Part shown: positions 1 through 8,924 of the stretch, in pieces | How the letters are laid out: the number at the start of each line of letters is the position of its first letter | Position numbering within the stretch: the stretch's first letter is position 1 | NCBI GenBank assembly: GCA_002721895.1 | Contig: PBLV01000065.1 | Location: forward strand, 6,097-70,096 | Reading direction: 5' to 3' | DNA: 64,000 nt | DNA from: Verrucomicrobiales bacterium | GTDB taxonomy: Bacteria > Verrucomicrobiota > Verrucomicrobiae > Limisphaerales > UBA1100 | Position numbers and translations under genes: made by a program | The notes under the pieces: generated by a model | What the model saw: only the letters and a program-made list of their open reading frames with translations | Database searches by the model: none | What the model was told of the DNA's origin: nothing

Positions 1-2071
1 GCATGCGGACCACCCGGCCCGGGCCACCCATGCCCTGCAGCCGGTAAACCAACTGAAGATCGCCCGTCGCAAGGATGTTTTGGTCGAACAAACGCGCCTG
101 CACCTTCACTCGGTCTCCGGTGCGGTACGTGCGCTTGGCCACCTTCAACTGGACATCGCGCGAAAAACCCATCAAGCGAGGCAAAGCCATCCGCTGCACC
201 AGTTGACTCCAGATCGTGGTATGATGCAGGTCGCCTGTGTTCGCACGCCAACGCCAAAGGTTGTCCGTCCCCAGATACATCACGTTGCCCGCGCCAAAGG
301 AATGCATGGCCAACACGGGATTCTTCTCGCGTTCATTCTCGGCGTCCGCGTCGGCCACCACCATGAACACCTGCGCCGACGGCTTGGCGCGTTCCACATC
401 GGCCACCCAGTAAACCCCCGGAAGATCGTTCCAGACATTCTCATTCTCCTCTTCATCCTGATCCAGCCGCATCAACGGGCTTGCCATGCCCCTTGGGGTT
501 CGCTCCAACTTGACCTCACGCGCTCCATAAAGCTCCGCTCCCTGCACCTGCGGGCTGCTCGACAAGACAACCGGCAACATGGCATCCAGATCCGTCCCCA
601 CATAACGCACCGGGCAATGCTGCTTGCCTGCCAGCACCAGAAGGCTTCCCCCCTGTTCCCCGACGAATTTCCGAAGAAGCTCAAGAGGGCCGGCAGCGCC
701 TTCCATCCGCGAACGCGCCACGTCGCCCAAAATGATTACATCGTACTCACGCAGCTTCTCCGTGTCTGGGAATTCCTTGACGTAGGGCGACTCCGAGTTG
801 CCGGCGAACCCTTCCGCCAGCGAGTCATCCCCATCGATCAGCCAAGTCTTAAAGTTCACCCGTTTGTCCCGCCGCAACATTTCAAACAAATATCGAAACT
901 CCCACCGAGGCGACTGCTCAATCAACAGCACATTGATCTCCCGATCCACAACGCGAAAACGCTGCCGCAAACTGTTGTTGTCTGCCTCTGTCTCGTCCTC
1001 ACGAGGTTCAATGGACACCGTCAGATCAAAGTCGCCAGCCACGGTCGGCGTGTGCAGCAAATCTACCACCTGCTCGCCATCCCCGGTAAATTCAATCGGC
1101 TTGGTCTGCACTTCACCATTGATATCCATCCGTAATTCCGCCGATTTGCCCGCCATGCCCTGTGATCGCACGCGCACCTGAATGGGCACAGTATCGTTCA
1201 CGAACGCCGCATCCGGCGCCTCCAAGGTGTGAACCTGAATATCCCGCGGATTTGTGATTCCCACGCCGTATATATAGAGGGGCACACCTTCGCGTTGCAG
1301 ACGGGCCACCAGTTCTCCGGGCGGCAGCCCTGCATTATTCGCCCCGTCCGTTGCCATCACCACACCGGCAATCTGGCTTGAACCAGCGCCGTTCGCATCG
1401 ATCACCGATTCGCGCTGTTTGCCCAGTGCCTTGGCCAAACTACCGCCAATGGCTGTTGCCGAGGCACCAACGTCCAGACTCGCCACCCAATCCGTCGAAG
1501 TGCCATTGCCACTGCCGCCCAGCGCCGCGGGTTCCAGCCCAAAGCCAAAGGGCACAACATCGAAACGCTCGGCCAAGCTTGGCAGCAGGTTGTAATTCTC
1601 GTTGGTCAAAGCCGCGCGCATCAGTTCGATGCGAGGAACCCGCCCAAAATCCGCGCCACTGGCATTGCCCTCTTCACCGGGCTCAATGCTTCCCAGCGCC
1701 AACGCTGCGCGTCGGATATCCATGGCCTCGGTCCGAGGCTCGGCCAAGGCCATGCTGTCGCTTGTATCCGCCAAGACCAGAAGCGGCAACCGCTTGTCGC
1801 TCTCGAGGTTGAAGCGGGCAACCGGCATAAGCAGAAGCCCCAGCAGCAAGGCAAAAAATAGCAGCCGCAGCCCGGTCAGGACCGAACGACGAAACAACGT
1901 GATCTCAGACGGGAGCCACCGGTAAGACACAAAGGTCACCAACGCCGCCACGACCCCGAGAATCACAATCCAGCCCACCTCCACGCCGCTCTGGACGGCA
2001 ACGGTCACATCGGAAATCCTGGCCCCTTCCGGTGCCTCAACTCCCAGCAGTGTTAACAACCATTCGTTCAT
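1..2071 (-). CDS. VWA / glutamine amidotransferase-like membrane protein (3' end off the window)
   Basis: The reading frame starts at 2071 with an ATG sharing one base with the stop of the BatA-like gene (TAATG), and stays open to the window edge, giving about 690 residues without a stop. Residues 34-50 and 65-83 are hydrophobic and look like membrane segments. They are followed by a VWA-type MIDAS motif DTSDS (102-106). A Gly-rich stretch (LLRKFVGEQGGSLLVLAGKQ) resembles the class I glutamine-amidotransferase-like fold seen in proteins that accompany BatA. It is the counterpart of the gene at 27509-29872, but keeps the DxSxS metal site which that paralogue has lost. As last gene of a MoxR-DUF58-BatA operon it probably works with the MoxR ATPase in a membrane-associated complex; the substrate is unknown. 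The C-terminus is outside the window. Confidence 0.85.
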   Translation of the reverse strand, partial: MNEWLLTLLGVEAPEGARISDVTVAVQSGVEVGWIVILGVVAALVTFVSYRWLPSEITLFRRSVLTGLRLLFFALLLGLLLMPVARFNLESDKRLPLLVLADTSDSMALAEPRTEAMDIRRAALALGSIEPGEEGNASGADFGRVPRIELMRAALTNENYNLLPSLAERFDVVPFGFGLEPAALGGSGNGTSTDWVASLDVGASATAIGGSLAKALGKQRESVIDANGAGSSQIAGVVMATDGANNAGLPPGELVARLQREGVPLYIYGVGITNPRDIQVHTLEAPDAAFVNDTVPIQVRVRSQGMAGKSAELRMDINGEVQTKPIEFTGDGEQVVDLLHTPTVAGDFDLTVSIEPREDETEADNNSLRQRFRVVDREINVLLIEQSPRWEFRYLFEMLRRDKRVNFKTWLIDGDDSLAEGFAGNSESPYVKEFPDTEKLREYDVIILGDVARSRMEGAAGPLELLRKFVGEQGGSLLVLAGKQHCPVRYVGTDLDAMLPVVLSSSPQVQGAELYGAREVKLERTPRGMASPLMRLDQDEEENENVWNDLPGVYWVADVERAKPSAQVFMVVADADAENEREKNPVLAMHSFGAGNVMYLGTDNLWRWRANTGDLHHTTIWSQLVQRMALPRLMGFSRDVQLKVAKRTYRTGDRVKVQARLFDQNILATGDLQLVYRLQGMGGPGRVVRM

Positions 2072-4572
2072 TATTTCGGTCGGCTAAATTTTTGCGCGAG
2101 CCAGACTTCCAGCGCGGCGAACAGGAGCACAATCAGGATCACCGGCAGCCAGAATTCAGCGCCAATGCGATCCTTCTTCAACGCCGGCCCTAAGTCGGCA
2201 TTCTTCCACTCATGAATCCCCGCCACATCCTCCAGCTCTTCGCGTGTGGCAGGCGCTATCCCGGTCATGTTCGATTCACTTGTGTCCGGTTGTGTCGCAA
2301 AGCGCACATTTGGCGGCGCTACTACATCCCCCTCCGTGCCTTCCGGGTATTCATATATAACTTCATAAACACCCGCACGATCCGTCTCATCAAACTGCAG
2401 GGTACCCAAGCCGTTCTCATTACTGACGGCCACTGGCTTGGCCTGCTTTATATCCTGGCCGGGCGAAACAATTTTCGCCTGCAAATTGGCACCCACGGGG
2501 CCCAATTCGCGCGTAAATGACCCGCCCGCCACGAGATTCAAATTCGCGTCCTGATTCAGCAGGATGGAACCGATGATCTTGTCGTAAAGTGGCACCGAGT
2601 GTGGGCTGGCGGGAAGTTCGCTCCAGTCCGTATCCGCCGTGTAGGCAAATTGATAGACGCGACCCAAGCCCCACGTGTGCTCCACGATGGCCGGGGAACC
2701 TGATGGGAGAACCACCTCATCCCCCACCGCCGGCTCCACAGGGTTCAGCTTCGCCAACGTCTCGGCATCACTACCATAAGCATCCGCCACACTGGCCAAA
2801 TTCTCCCCCTCTTGGAGCGCATGCCGCCCCTCGGCGAAGGCCAGCACGGTCTTGGCTAAGCCAATTTCCTCATTCAATTCAACCTTTTCCCCGTTGGCAT
2901 AACGCACCGCAGTCTCGCCCTCGTCGCCCACCACCCAGCCAGTGAAGGGGGCAGAATCACCCTTGGCAAACAAGGCGCCGTCCTTGACCTCCGTCCTCGA
3001 TGCCGCCACCGCAGCCGGCACGTTCAAGAGTTGCCGTCGGAAAAAGCGCGGACCTCGGCCACGCCCCCCCAAGGAACCACTATCGGCACTGTTCCACATT
3101 TCGACCACGGGATGCTCGTAGTTGGAATCCTGCAGTGAGGTGTAAATACCCAGCTGCCCCTCATCCCCCTGCGCCGTGCCAAATGCCGCCGGGAGGAGGC
3201 CCAGTTTTTCGTGAAGATTCTCGTTATAAAACTCGCGATCCAGTTTGGAGCCGGGAAAAACCAAGAGCCCGTTTCCACGCCCTACAAACGAAGCCAGTTC
3301 CGTGATGAATTCATCCGGGAATTGCGCGAGCTGGACATTGGCCAATACCACGGCGCGGTAGGACGCCCAGTCGATAACTTGGCCGCCAACAATGTCACGC
3401 GGCTGACGAGTAACCGTGCTGATGTAAAACTCGGCTTCCTTTCCCACGGCGGCCGGCACCATCGCCGCCTCCAAGAGCTTGGTTTCATCCCGGTCAAATT
3501 CATCGCTTGGATCGCCGTTGATCACCAGCACACTTACCTTCTTCAGCGCGTTAACCACGATACTGCGGCTGTTGTCCGCCGCCAGATTATCGCCATCACC
3601 CTGGGCAATACTGGCCGTGACGGTATGCAGGCCCGGCTTTTCAAGGGTGATCAGAAAAGGAAATGTCTGGGTGTCACCTGCCTCAAGATTGGGGACGACC
3701 ACGCGTTCCTGCACGGTTTCATCGCCACCCACGCGAAGATTAACCTCGATCGATTCCCGATCGGATCCGGAAAAATTGCGCAGTGCCATGTTGATTCTCA
3801 CCGGCTTGCCCGCCGTCACCAAGCCCTCGGCCGGTGACAGGCTGGTGATGCCGATGTTGTCCGGCGACACCGCACCCCCCACGATAACAAAGTGCACCCG
3901 AATCTTTTTCCCTTCGTCCTTGGATTGCTCCTCAATCAGTTTCTTCATCGCAGCGGATTGCCGCCAGCCAATTTCCTGATTGTCCGTAACCACATAAATT
4001 TCGCGCCGAATGGAGGTGGAGCCTTCCAGTTTCTTGACCGCTTGAGCGACCGACGGAAAAAGTGCCGTCGCCCGGTCGCTTAGAGGGGCGGCACCAATAC
4101 TCTCGTAAAGCGCCAAACGATCCGAGGAGGGGTTGGCTTGAATGGGCTTGGGTTTGTCAGAGGCCAAGTAGAAAGCGGCCGCCGAACCGGGGGGGAGCGT
4201 CTCGACGATGTTGCTGCAGGCAGCCTTGGCGCGCTCGAAGCGGGTGGTGGAGCCGTCCTTCATGCCCATACTGAAGGAATTGTCCAAGACCAGCACGCTG
4301 GTGACACTAGTTTGGCCAATCACCGAGGAGGAATCGCGCATCACCGGCCGGGCCAGAGCGAAGGCCAAAAGCGCCAACATCGCGCAACGCAGCAGGAGCA
4401 GGATCAAATCCTCCAGCTTCATGCGCCGCTGGTTTTGATCGATGGAAAGCTGAACAAATCGCATCGCCGCCCAGGTAATCTTGCGGAACTTGCGACGGTT
4501 TAACAGGTGAATGATGATGGGCACCGCGATGGCGGAGATGCCGAGGAGGAGAAGTGGATTTAAAAAGCCCAT
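2071..4572 (-). CDS. BatA-like VWA membrane protein with internal LysM-like segment
   Basis: This 833-residue protein has the BatA-type N-terminus: membrane segments at about 4-24 and 56-76, separated by a basic stretch. A VWA domain begins with the MIDAS motif DNSFS (97-101). Ig-like and GATase-like regions follow (about 240-520), and a last membrane segment lies before the C-terminal SRPK. Between about residues 583 and 624 there is a segment with LysM spacing (HALQEGENLASVADAYG ... LAKLNP ... GDEVVLPSG), unusual for this family. It lies 1 bp downstream of the DUF58 gene and is coupled to the next gene. Known relatives act with MoxR AAA+ ATPases in metal-dependent maturation or stress tolerance. 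The specific client is unknown. Confidence 0.88.
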   Translation of the reverse strand: MGFLNPLLLLGISAIAVPIIIHLLNRRKFRKITWAAMRFVQLSIDQNQRRMKLEDLILLLLRCAMLALLAFALARPVMRDSSSVIGQTSVTSVLVLDNSFSMGMKDGSTTRFERAKAACSNIVETLPPGSAAAFYLASDKPKPIQANPSSDRLALYESIGAAPLSDRATALFPSVAQAVKKLEGSTSIRREIYVVTDNQEIGWRQSAAMKKLIEEQSKDEGKKIRVHFVIVGGAVSPDNIGITSLSPAEGLVTAGKPVRINMALRNFSGSDRESIEVNLRVGGDETVQERVVVPNLEAGDTQTFPFLITLEKPGLHTVTASIAQGDGDNLAADNSRSIVVNALKKVSVLVINGDPSDEFDRDETKLLEAAMVPAAVGKEAEFYISTVTRQPRDIVGGQVIDWASYRAVVLANVQLAQFPDEFITELASFVGRGNGLLVFPGSKLDREFYNENLHEKLGLLPAAFGTAQGDEGQLGIYTSLQDSNYEHPVVEMWNSADSGSLGGRGRGPRFFRRQLLNVPAAVAASRTEVKDGALFAKGDSAPFTGWVVGDEGETAVRYANGEKVELNEEIGLAKTVLAFAEGRHALQEGENLASVADAYGSDAETLAKLNPVEPAVGDEVVLPSGSPAIVEHTWGLGRVYQFAYTADTDWSELPASPHSVPLYDKIIGSILLNQDANLNLVAGGSFTRELGPVGANLQAKIVSPGQDIKQAKPVAVSNENGLGTLQFDETDRAGVYEVIYEYPEGTEGDVVAPPNVRFATQPDTSESNMTGIAPATREELEDVAGIHEWKNADLGPALKKDRIGAEFWLPVILIVLLFAALEVWLAQKFSRPK
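2700..2826 (-). other. LysM-like domain inside the BatA-like protein
   Basis: Translated on the minus strand, this part of the BatA-like gene has the LysM pattern: an aromatic/His start followed by xxQEGENLASVADAYG, a Leu-xxx-Asn-Pro core and a terminal hydrophobic-Pro strand (VVLPSG). The usual GDT is GEN here. The assignment is by eye only. Confidence 0.5.
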
Positions 4573-4573
4573 G

Positions 4574-5485
4574 TCAATACTTGCTCTTCGAGGTACGCAT
4601 GCGGAAGGTCAGGTAGTTGCTAATCACCTGAGCGAGGGGCTTGCTCGTGTCGACCTGTACGTAGTGGACATGGTTGCGTTCGCAGCCACGCCTGATGCGC
4701 CCAAGAAAATCACCGAAAACGCGCTTGTAGGTTTCACGGATTTCCCGAGGTCGCGTAAGCACCTTGGGAATCTGCTCCAAGCCGTGGAATTCCACGAGAC
4801 CCTGAAAGGGGAAATCCAGCTCGTCGGGGTCCAAGGTGTGGAGAACAATCACCTCATGTCCGCCAAAACGGAGATGCTGGATACCCTCGAGGATTTCCTC
4901 ATCATCATCAAAGAAATCACTGATTATGATCACGATCCCCTTGCGCCGCAGCTTGAGGGCCATGTCATGCAAGGTGGCGGGGATGTCGGTCTTCTCCGTG
5001 CCGTCAAAAGCGGCCAGCCGGTTCATGATCTGGTAGATGGTACCCTTGCTGTCGCTGCGCGGCGCGTAGTCTCGCATGTTCTCGTCAAAAATGCCTAGGG
5101 CAACCGCATCCCGCTGGTGAAGAATGAGGTATGAAAGGCAGGCGGCCATCATCTTGCCATACTGCAGCTTGGTGTACTTGCCGGAGCCGTACTGCATGGA
5201 TTCGCTGCCATCGAGGAGGATGTTGGCGATATAGTTGGTTTCCTGCTCGTACTGCTTGATGTAGTAACGATCGGTGCGGCCCAACACCTTCCAGTCCAAG
5301 TGGCGGGTGTCATCACCGGGGGCGTATTCCCGGTGCTGGGCAAACTCGATGGCAAAGCCGCGATAAGGAGACTTGTGCTCGCCGGCCATGTAGCCTTCCA
5401 CCACGTACCGCGCGTGCAAACCCAGGGCCTCGGCGCGGGATATCGCCTCGGGATCAAGAAGAGCCTCGATTTGTTCCTGTTTCAT
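4574..5485 (-). CDS. DUF58 domain protein, MoxR partner
   Basis: This 303-residue soluble protein carries the DUF58 signature HREYAPGDDTRHLDWKV (51-67). A VWA-like half follows, with a metal-site motif DGSES (92-96). DUF58 proteins are almost always encoded next to MoxR ATPases and BatA-type VWA proteins and are thought to be adaptors or clients in that chaperone-like system. It sits 34 bp downstream of moxR and 1 bp upstream of the BatA-like gene, so it is clearly in the same operon. The paralogue at 20611-21552 has the same two motifs. Confidence 0.92.
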   Translation of the reverse strand: MKQEQIEALLDPEAISRAEALGLHARYVVEGYMAGEHKSPYRGFAIEFAQHREYAPGDDTRHLDWKVLGRTDRYYIKQYEQETNYIANILLDGSESMQYGSGKYTKLQYGKMMAACLSYLILHQRDAVALGIFDENMRDYAPRSDSKGTIYQIMNRLAAFDGTEKTDIPATLHDMALKLRRKGIVIIISDFFDDDEEILEGIQHLRFGGHEVIVLHTLDPDELDFPFQGLVEFHGLEQIPKVLTRPREIRETYKRVFGDFLGRIRRGCERNHVHYVQVDTSKPLAQVISNYLTFRMRTSKSKY

Positions 5486-5519
5486 GGGACGCAGCAGCCG
5501 GACAGCGTGGTGGGCGCGT

Positions 5520-6557
5520 TTAGCTCAGCTTTTCGTCCTGGGGCACGGCCTCGAGGATGCGGTCGACAATGTCATCGGATGTGATTCCCTCGGACTGCGC
5601 GGAGAAGTTGGGGATTATGCGGTGACGCATCACGGGGTGAGCCACGGAGGCGACATCCTCACAGCTCACGTGTACCTGTCCCTGCAGCATCGCGCGCGCC
5701 TTGGCAGCCATGATGAGGTTGAGACCCGCGCGAGGTCCGGCACCCCAAGTGAGCATTTCCTTGCAGACATCCAGCGCCTCATCGGTCTTCACGCGGGTGA
5801 CGCGGACGATCTTGCGCGCGTATTCGAGCACATGATCAGATACCGGCATCTTGCGAACCGTCTGCTGCAACTGCACAATGTCATCGGCATTCAGCACGGC
5901 GGAAGGCGTGGCCGACGCGGTGCCGGTTACCATCTTCATGATGTCCAGTTCCTCCGAAGCATCGGGGTATTCCACCTTGATCATGAACATGAAACGGTCG
6001 AGCTGGGCTTCCGGAAGTGGATAGGTGCCTTCCTGCTCGATGGGGTTCTGCGTGGCTAGCACGAAGAACGGCTCCGGCAAATCATGATCTTCACCGCCAA
6101 TCGAAATCTTGCGTTCCTGCATGGCCTCGAGCATCGCCGCCTGTGTCTTGGGCGGGGTCCGGTTGATCTCGTCCGCCAGAATGATGTTCGAGAAGATGGG
6201 GCCTTTCAGAAATTTAAACTGCCGCTCGTTGGTGGAGGGATCCTGAAAGATGACCTCCGTGCCAGTGATGTCGGTCGGCATCAGGTCGGGCGTAAATTGG
6301 ATGCGCTTAAAGCCCAAATCCAAGGTCTGCGCGAGTGTGGAGATCAACAGCGTCTTGGCCAAGCCGGGCACACCCACCAGCAGCGCGTGGCTGCGTGTGA
6401 AAATGGAGATCAACGTCTGGTCCACAACCTCCCGCTGGCCAACGATGACCTTGGAAAGTTCGTTGCGGATACTGGCGTGGGCTTCCTTGAGTTTCTCTAC
6501 AGCTTGAAGATCGCCTTTTTCGAGTTTCGCGGGGGCGTCCTGGGTGGCTTCGCTCAT
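5520..6557 (-). CDS. MoxR-family AAA+ ATPase
   Basis: This 345-residue protein has a Walker A motif GVPGLAKT (62-69) and a Walker B motif ILADEINR. It also has the sensor/PQNPIEQEGTYPLPEAQLDRF region typical of MoxR ATPases (here written ATQNPIEQEGTYPLPEAQL) and a lid domain with AGPRAG. MoxR proteins are chaperone-like ATPases that act with VWA proteins to mature or insert cofactors in other proteins. It is the first gene of a minus-strand operon (MoxR, DUF58, BatA, VWA/GATase). A strong terminator (6633-6670) separates it from the preceding secreted-protein block, so its promoter should lie within 6558-6632. It is paralogous to 19616-20614. Confidence 0.95.
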   Translation of the reverse strand: MSEATQDAPAKLEKGDLQAVEKLKEAHASIRNELSKVIVGQREVVDQTLISIFTRSHALLVGVPGLAKTLLISTLAQTLDLGFKRIQFTPDLMPTDITGTEVIFQDPSTNERQFKFLKGPIFSNIILADEINRTPPKTQAAMLEAMQERKISIGGEDHDLPEPFFVLATQNPIEQEGTYPLPEAQLDRFMFMIKVEYPDASEELDIMKMVTGTASATPSAVLNADDIVQLQQTVRKMPVSDHVLEYARKIVRVTRVKTDEALDVCKEMLTWGAGPRAGLNLIMAAKARAMLQGQVHVSCEDVASVAHPVMRHRIIPNFSAQSEGITSDDIVDRILEAVPQDEKLS

Positions 6558-6632
6558 TGTTTGGATAAGGTTACTAAGGTTGGTTAGGTGACTGGGGGGA
6601 GACGGTTGCCCATCGTTGGAGTGATGGCAACC

Positions 6633-6670
6633 AAAAAAATCGCCCCAAGCAGTGATGCTTAGAGGGCGAT
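6633..6670 (-). terminator. Rho-independent terminator after the LRG-motif gene block
   Basis: Read on the minus strand, ATCGCCC pairs with GGGCGAT, and an inner AAGCA/TGCTT pair closes a TCAC loop. The stem is followed directly by seven T. It lies 28 bp beyond the stop of the prenyltransferase-like gene and upstream of moxR, so it ends the four-gene secreted block. Confidence 0.8.
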
Positions 6671-6697
6671 CAATTCGAGCCTATTCAAATTAAATTA

Positions 6698-7921
6698 TCA
6701 CTGCGGCCGGCCGGCCGTTGCGCGAAGCGTGGGATGAGTCCGGACACCCGCAGGCTTGGTCTGCAAAGAGAGGTTCACACCACGCGCGGACTGTGTCGGA
6801 ATCCTGCCCAGAGGCGTGTAGCGATAGTAGACTTCCAAGCTCAGGGTTGCCCATGCAGTGGTGACCACGCGGCCTTCCTCCTTGGCACGCTTGCCCACGG
6901 GGCTCCAACTCCCATCCTCCTCCTGTGTTCTCAAAAGTAATGGGGTCATTCTACTGTTCCATGCCTCCCACCCATCGCCACCATACAGATTTAATGCCAG
7001 CGTACCATAGTACCAATAGTAAAAATTCTCCTGCTTTTCATCAGGAAGATGGGCCATCATGTAGGCCACGGACTCCTCCAGCCGATCATCAAGTTGAGCG
7101 CCCGCGAACAACTCGTAGGAATACATCCCCACGGATGTCATGGTTGGGTTCGGTTGCGGGGTGCGGTAACCAAACATGCCACCCTGCTTGCCGGAACCCA
7201 CAAGATCCAGAAAATTCAACCCGCCAATGCGCACATCCTGTGGCACGGCGACACCGGAAATCTGCGCACTGGCCAGCGCCATGATCGCCCATCCGGAAAC
7301 GGAAAGATCCCCATCGTGCACCTTCTCGCGGTAAGGCGCGTAACGCCAGCCGCCCGTTCGCGGGTTTTGCGCTTCGCAAATAAACTTGATCGCCTTTTCC
7401 AGCGGCTCCTTGATGCGCTCATCCTTTGACGCGCCATAAGCCTCGGCCAATGCCAGAGTGCCGATGGTTTGATCGTACATCCGTCCACCATCCATCATGC
7501 GACCATCGGGCTGCACTTTCGTGAGGAGCCACTCCAACGCCTTGGCGACTGTTTCCTTGTAGGGCCCCTCCTGCGAGTGGCTGGCACCGTAGCTATAGAA
7601 GCACATCATCACCAGACCCGTGTGGGCGATGGGCGATTTGGTTTCCTCCCAGTGACCGGTTCTCTGCTGTTTCTTGACAAACCAGTCCAGCGCACGCTTG
7701 ACGGCATCCTCGGTGGAATCGCTCCCACCCAATGTCTCCATGACCGCCCCGCTGCGATCGGCTAGACGGGCCGAGTTCTTGGTGATTCCCGGGGAAAGCC
7801 GGAGAGTCCGGCGAGACATCAATCCGCCACCGCGTAGTGAGCGGCCTTGAGCGGCCAACGTGTCGGCGGCAACGATGGCCATCAGCAACGCCGTTACAAT
7901 TGTCAATCGCAAGTGTTTCAT
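6698..7921 (-). CDS. Secreted prenyltransferase/squalene-oxidase-repeat protein
   Basis: This 407-residue protein has a signal peptide (hydrophobic 8-24) followed by GRSLRGGG (26-33). The rest is an alpha/alpha-barrel-type repeat protein with several QW-like repeats, for example DWFVKKQQRTGHWEE, KFICEAQNPRTGGWRY and LLRTQEEDGSWSP. Proteins of this architecture are common in Planctomycetes and Verrucomicrobia as exported prenyltransferase/terpene-cyclase-like proteins without proven activity. I see no DCTAE or DxDD cyclase motif, so it is more likely a binding or structural barrel. The start is backed by a GGAGGG Shine-Dalgarno. It is the last gene of the block whose members share the post-signal LRG motif, 22 bp after the preceding one. 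Confidence 0.85.
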   Translation of the reverse strand: MKHLRLTIVTALLMAIVAADTLAAQGRSLRGGGLMSRRTLRLSPGITKNSARLADRSGAVMETLGGSDSTEDAVKRALDWFVKKQQRTGHWEETKSPIAHTGLVMMCFYSYGASHSQEGPYKETVAKALEWLLTKVQPDGRMMDGGRMYDQTIGTLALAEAYGASKDERIKEPLEKAIKFICEAQNPRTGGWRYAPYREKVHDGDLSVSGWAIMALASAQISGVAVPQDVRIGGLNFLDLVGSGKQGGMFGYRTPQPNPTMTSVGMYSYELFAGAQLDDRLEESVAYMMAHLPDEKQENFYYWYYGTLALNLYGGDGWEAWNSRMTPLLLRTQEEDGSWSPVGKRAKEEGRVVTTAWATLSLEVYYRYTPLGRIPTQSARGVNLSLQTKPAGVRTHPTLRATAGRPQ

Positions 7922-7943
7922 GGAATCCCTCCGGCTGTGTGTT

Positions 7944-8801
7944 TCACTTCAGGGCACGGAGGGTTTCCGTGCGCCAATCGGTCGTGCCAGTTTGCATGAA
8001 TATCTCAAAGGGATCCTCAAACATCTCCTCGGGCAACACCAAACCTGTCTCGGTATGGGGCTCCAGAAGCCCACTCAAGGTGGAGTTGAGGGGCTCAACC
8101 TGCTCCTCGAAAGGATCCGTCGGCTCCGTAACCGCAACCGGAGTGGAAGGCTCAGGTGAGGACGGAGGCTCCGGCGTGGTCACAGGCGGCGTCGCCGGCT
8201 CGAACGGATCCACAATGGGTCCGTCAATGGTGGGTTCCAAGGCGGGCGGCAACTCGCCCTCGGGTCCACCAGAAATAGGAGGAGACTGGTTCACGAATGG
8301 ATCCACCTCGGGCGGTTCCGGAATGGGTGGGGCATGGCCGGGAGGAGGCGTCATCGGGCCTTGAGTGGTGGGTTCCGGGCTTTCAAAAGGATCAACGACC
8401 GGTGTCTCCGGCATGGGTGGCTCTTGACCGGGAGGCGGCTCGGTGGCCGGCTGGCCGTTCTCTCCACGATGTGAAGGTCGCTGGAAAGGGTTCCAGATGG
8501 GACTCTGAGTGGGCAGACTAGGCTCCTGCCCAGTGGGGTTTTCCAACTCAGGCCGGCCAGCGTTCGGGCGCTCGGGGGATTCTCCAAGCGGCCTAGCTCC
8601 ACCCGTGTTTGCCGGGAGGGTGCCCCCAGGATAGGTGGGCGGAGGGCCGGAGAGCCGCATGCCGCGCAGGGCGCGCCGCGTAGGTTCGGACTGGGCGGTG
8701 GGGTCTGCGGCTAATAGATCGGCCGTCCAAAGTGCCACGCTCATGCCCGCGAAAGCCATTAGTCCGGCCAGTTTGAATTGCCGTTGGAGTTGATTCTTCA
8801 T
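7944..8801 (-). CDS. Secreted Pro-rich DPF-repeat protein with RRALRG motif
   Basis: I do not recognise a family. This 285-residue protein starts at an ATG (8801) preceded by AGGGCAAAATC, the same leader type as the gene at 9982-10971; an upstream in-frame extension would bury the signal peptide. A signal peptide (10-32) is followed by RRALRGMRL (42-50). The rest is a low-complexity Pro/Glu/Gly region with spaced repeats of (V/T)DPFE or DPFV, five in all, and no Cys in the mature part. It shares the block ELPPALEP..DGPI with the neighbour at 8912-9919, so the two are paralogues that differ in their C-terminal ends. It is probably periplasmic or surface-exposed and intrinsically disordered; its function is unknown. 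Confidence 0.72.
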   Translation of the reverse strand: MKNQLQRQFKLAGLMAFAGMSVALWTADLLAADPTAQSEPTRRALRGMRLSGPPPTYPGGTLPANTGGARPLGESPERPNAGRPELENPTGQEPSLPTQSPIWNPFQRPSHRGENGQPATEPPPGQEPPMPETPVVDPFESPEPTTQGPMTPPPGHAPPIPEPPEVDPFVNQSPPISGGPEGELPPALEPTIDGPIVDPFEPATPPVTTPEPPSSPEPSTPVAVTEPTDPFEEQVEPLNSTLSGLLEPHTETGLVLPEEMFEDPFEIFMQTGTTDWRTETLRALK

Positions 8802-8887
8802 GATTTTGCCCTGTTCTTTCGTTGTGCTACTGCCTTGCACATTTTGAGAGACGCACGGAATTGCTGGCCGGTCACAATTTTTTTGGC

Positions 8888-8924
8888 AAAAAAACAACTG
8901 GAAAGCCACCTTTATTTGGCTTCC
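8888..8924 (-). terminator. Terminator-like hairpin at the 3' end of the glutaredoxin fusion gene
   Basis: On the minus strand GGAAGCCA pairs with TGGCTTTCC (one bulge) around an 8-base loop, then CAGTTG and a run of seven T (8888-8894). The stop codon of the 8912-9919 gene lies inside the hairpin. It could attenuate transcription between the two DPF-repeat genes. Confidence 0.55.

Noticed and set aside
80..1135. A long plus-strand open frame (351 codons) opposite the left-edge VWA gene
   Set aside because: The protein is rich in His, Arg and Pro with no domain, signal or RBS, as expected for the antisense of a GC-rich gene; the minus-strand frame carries clear motifs.
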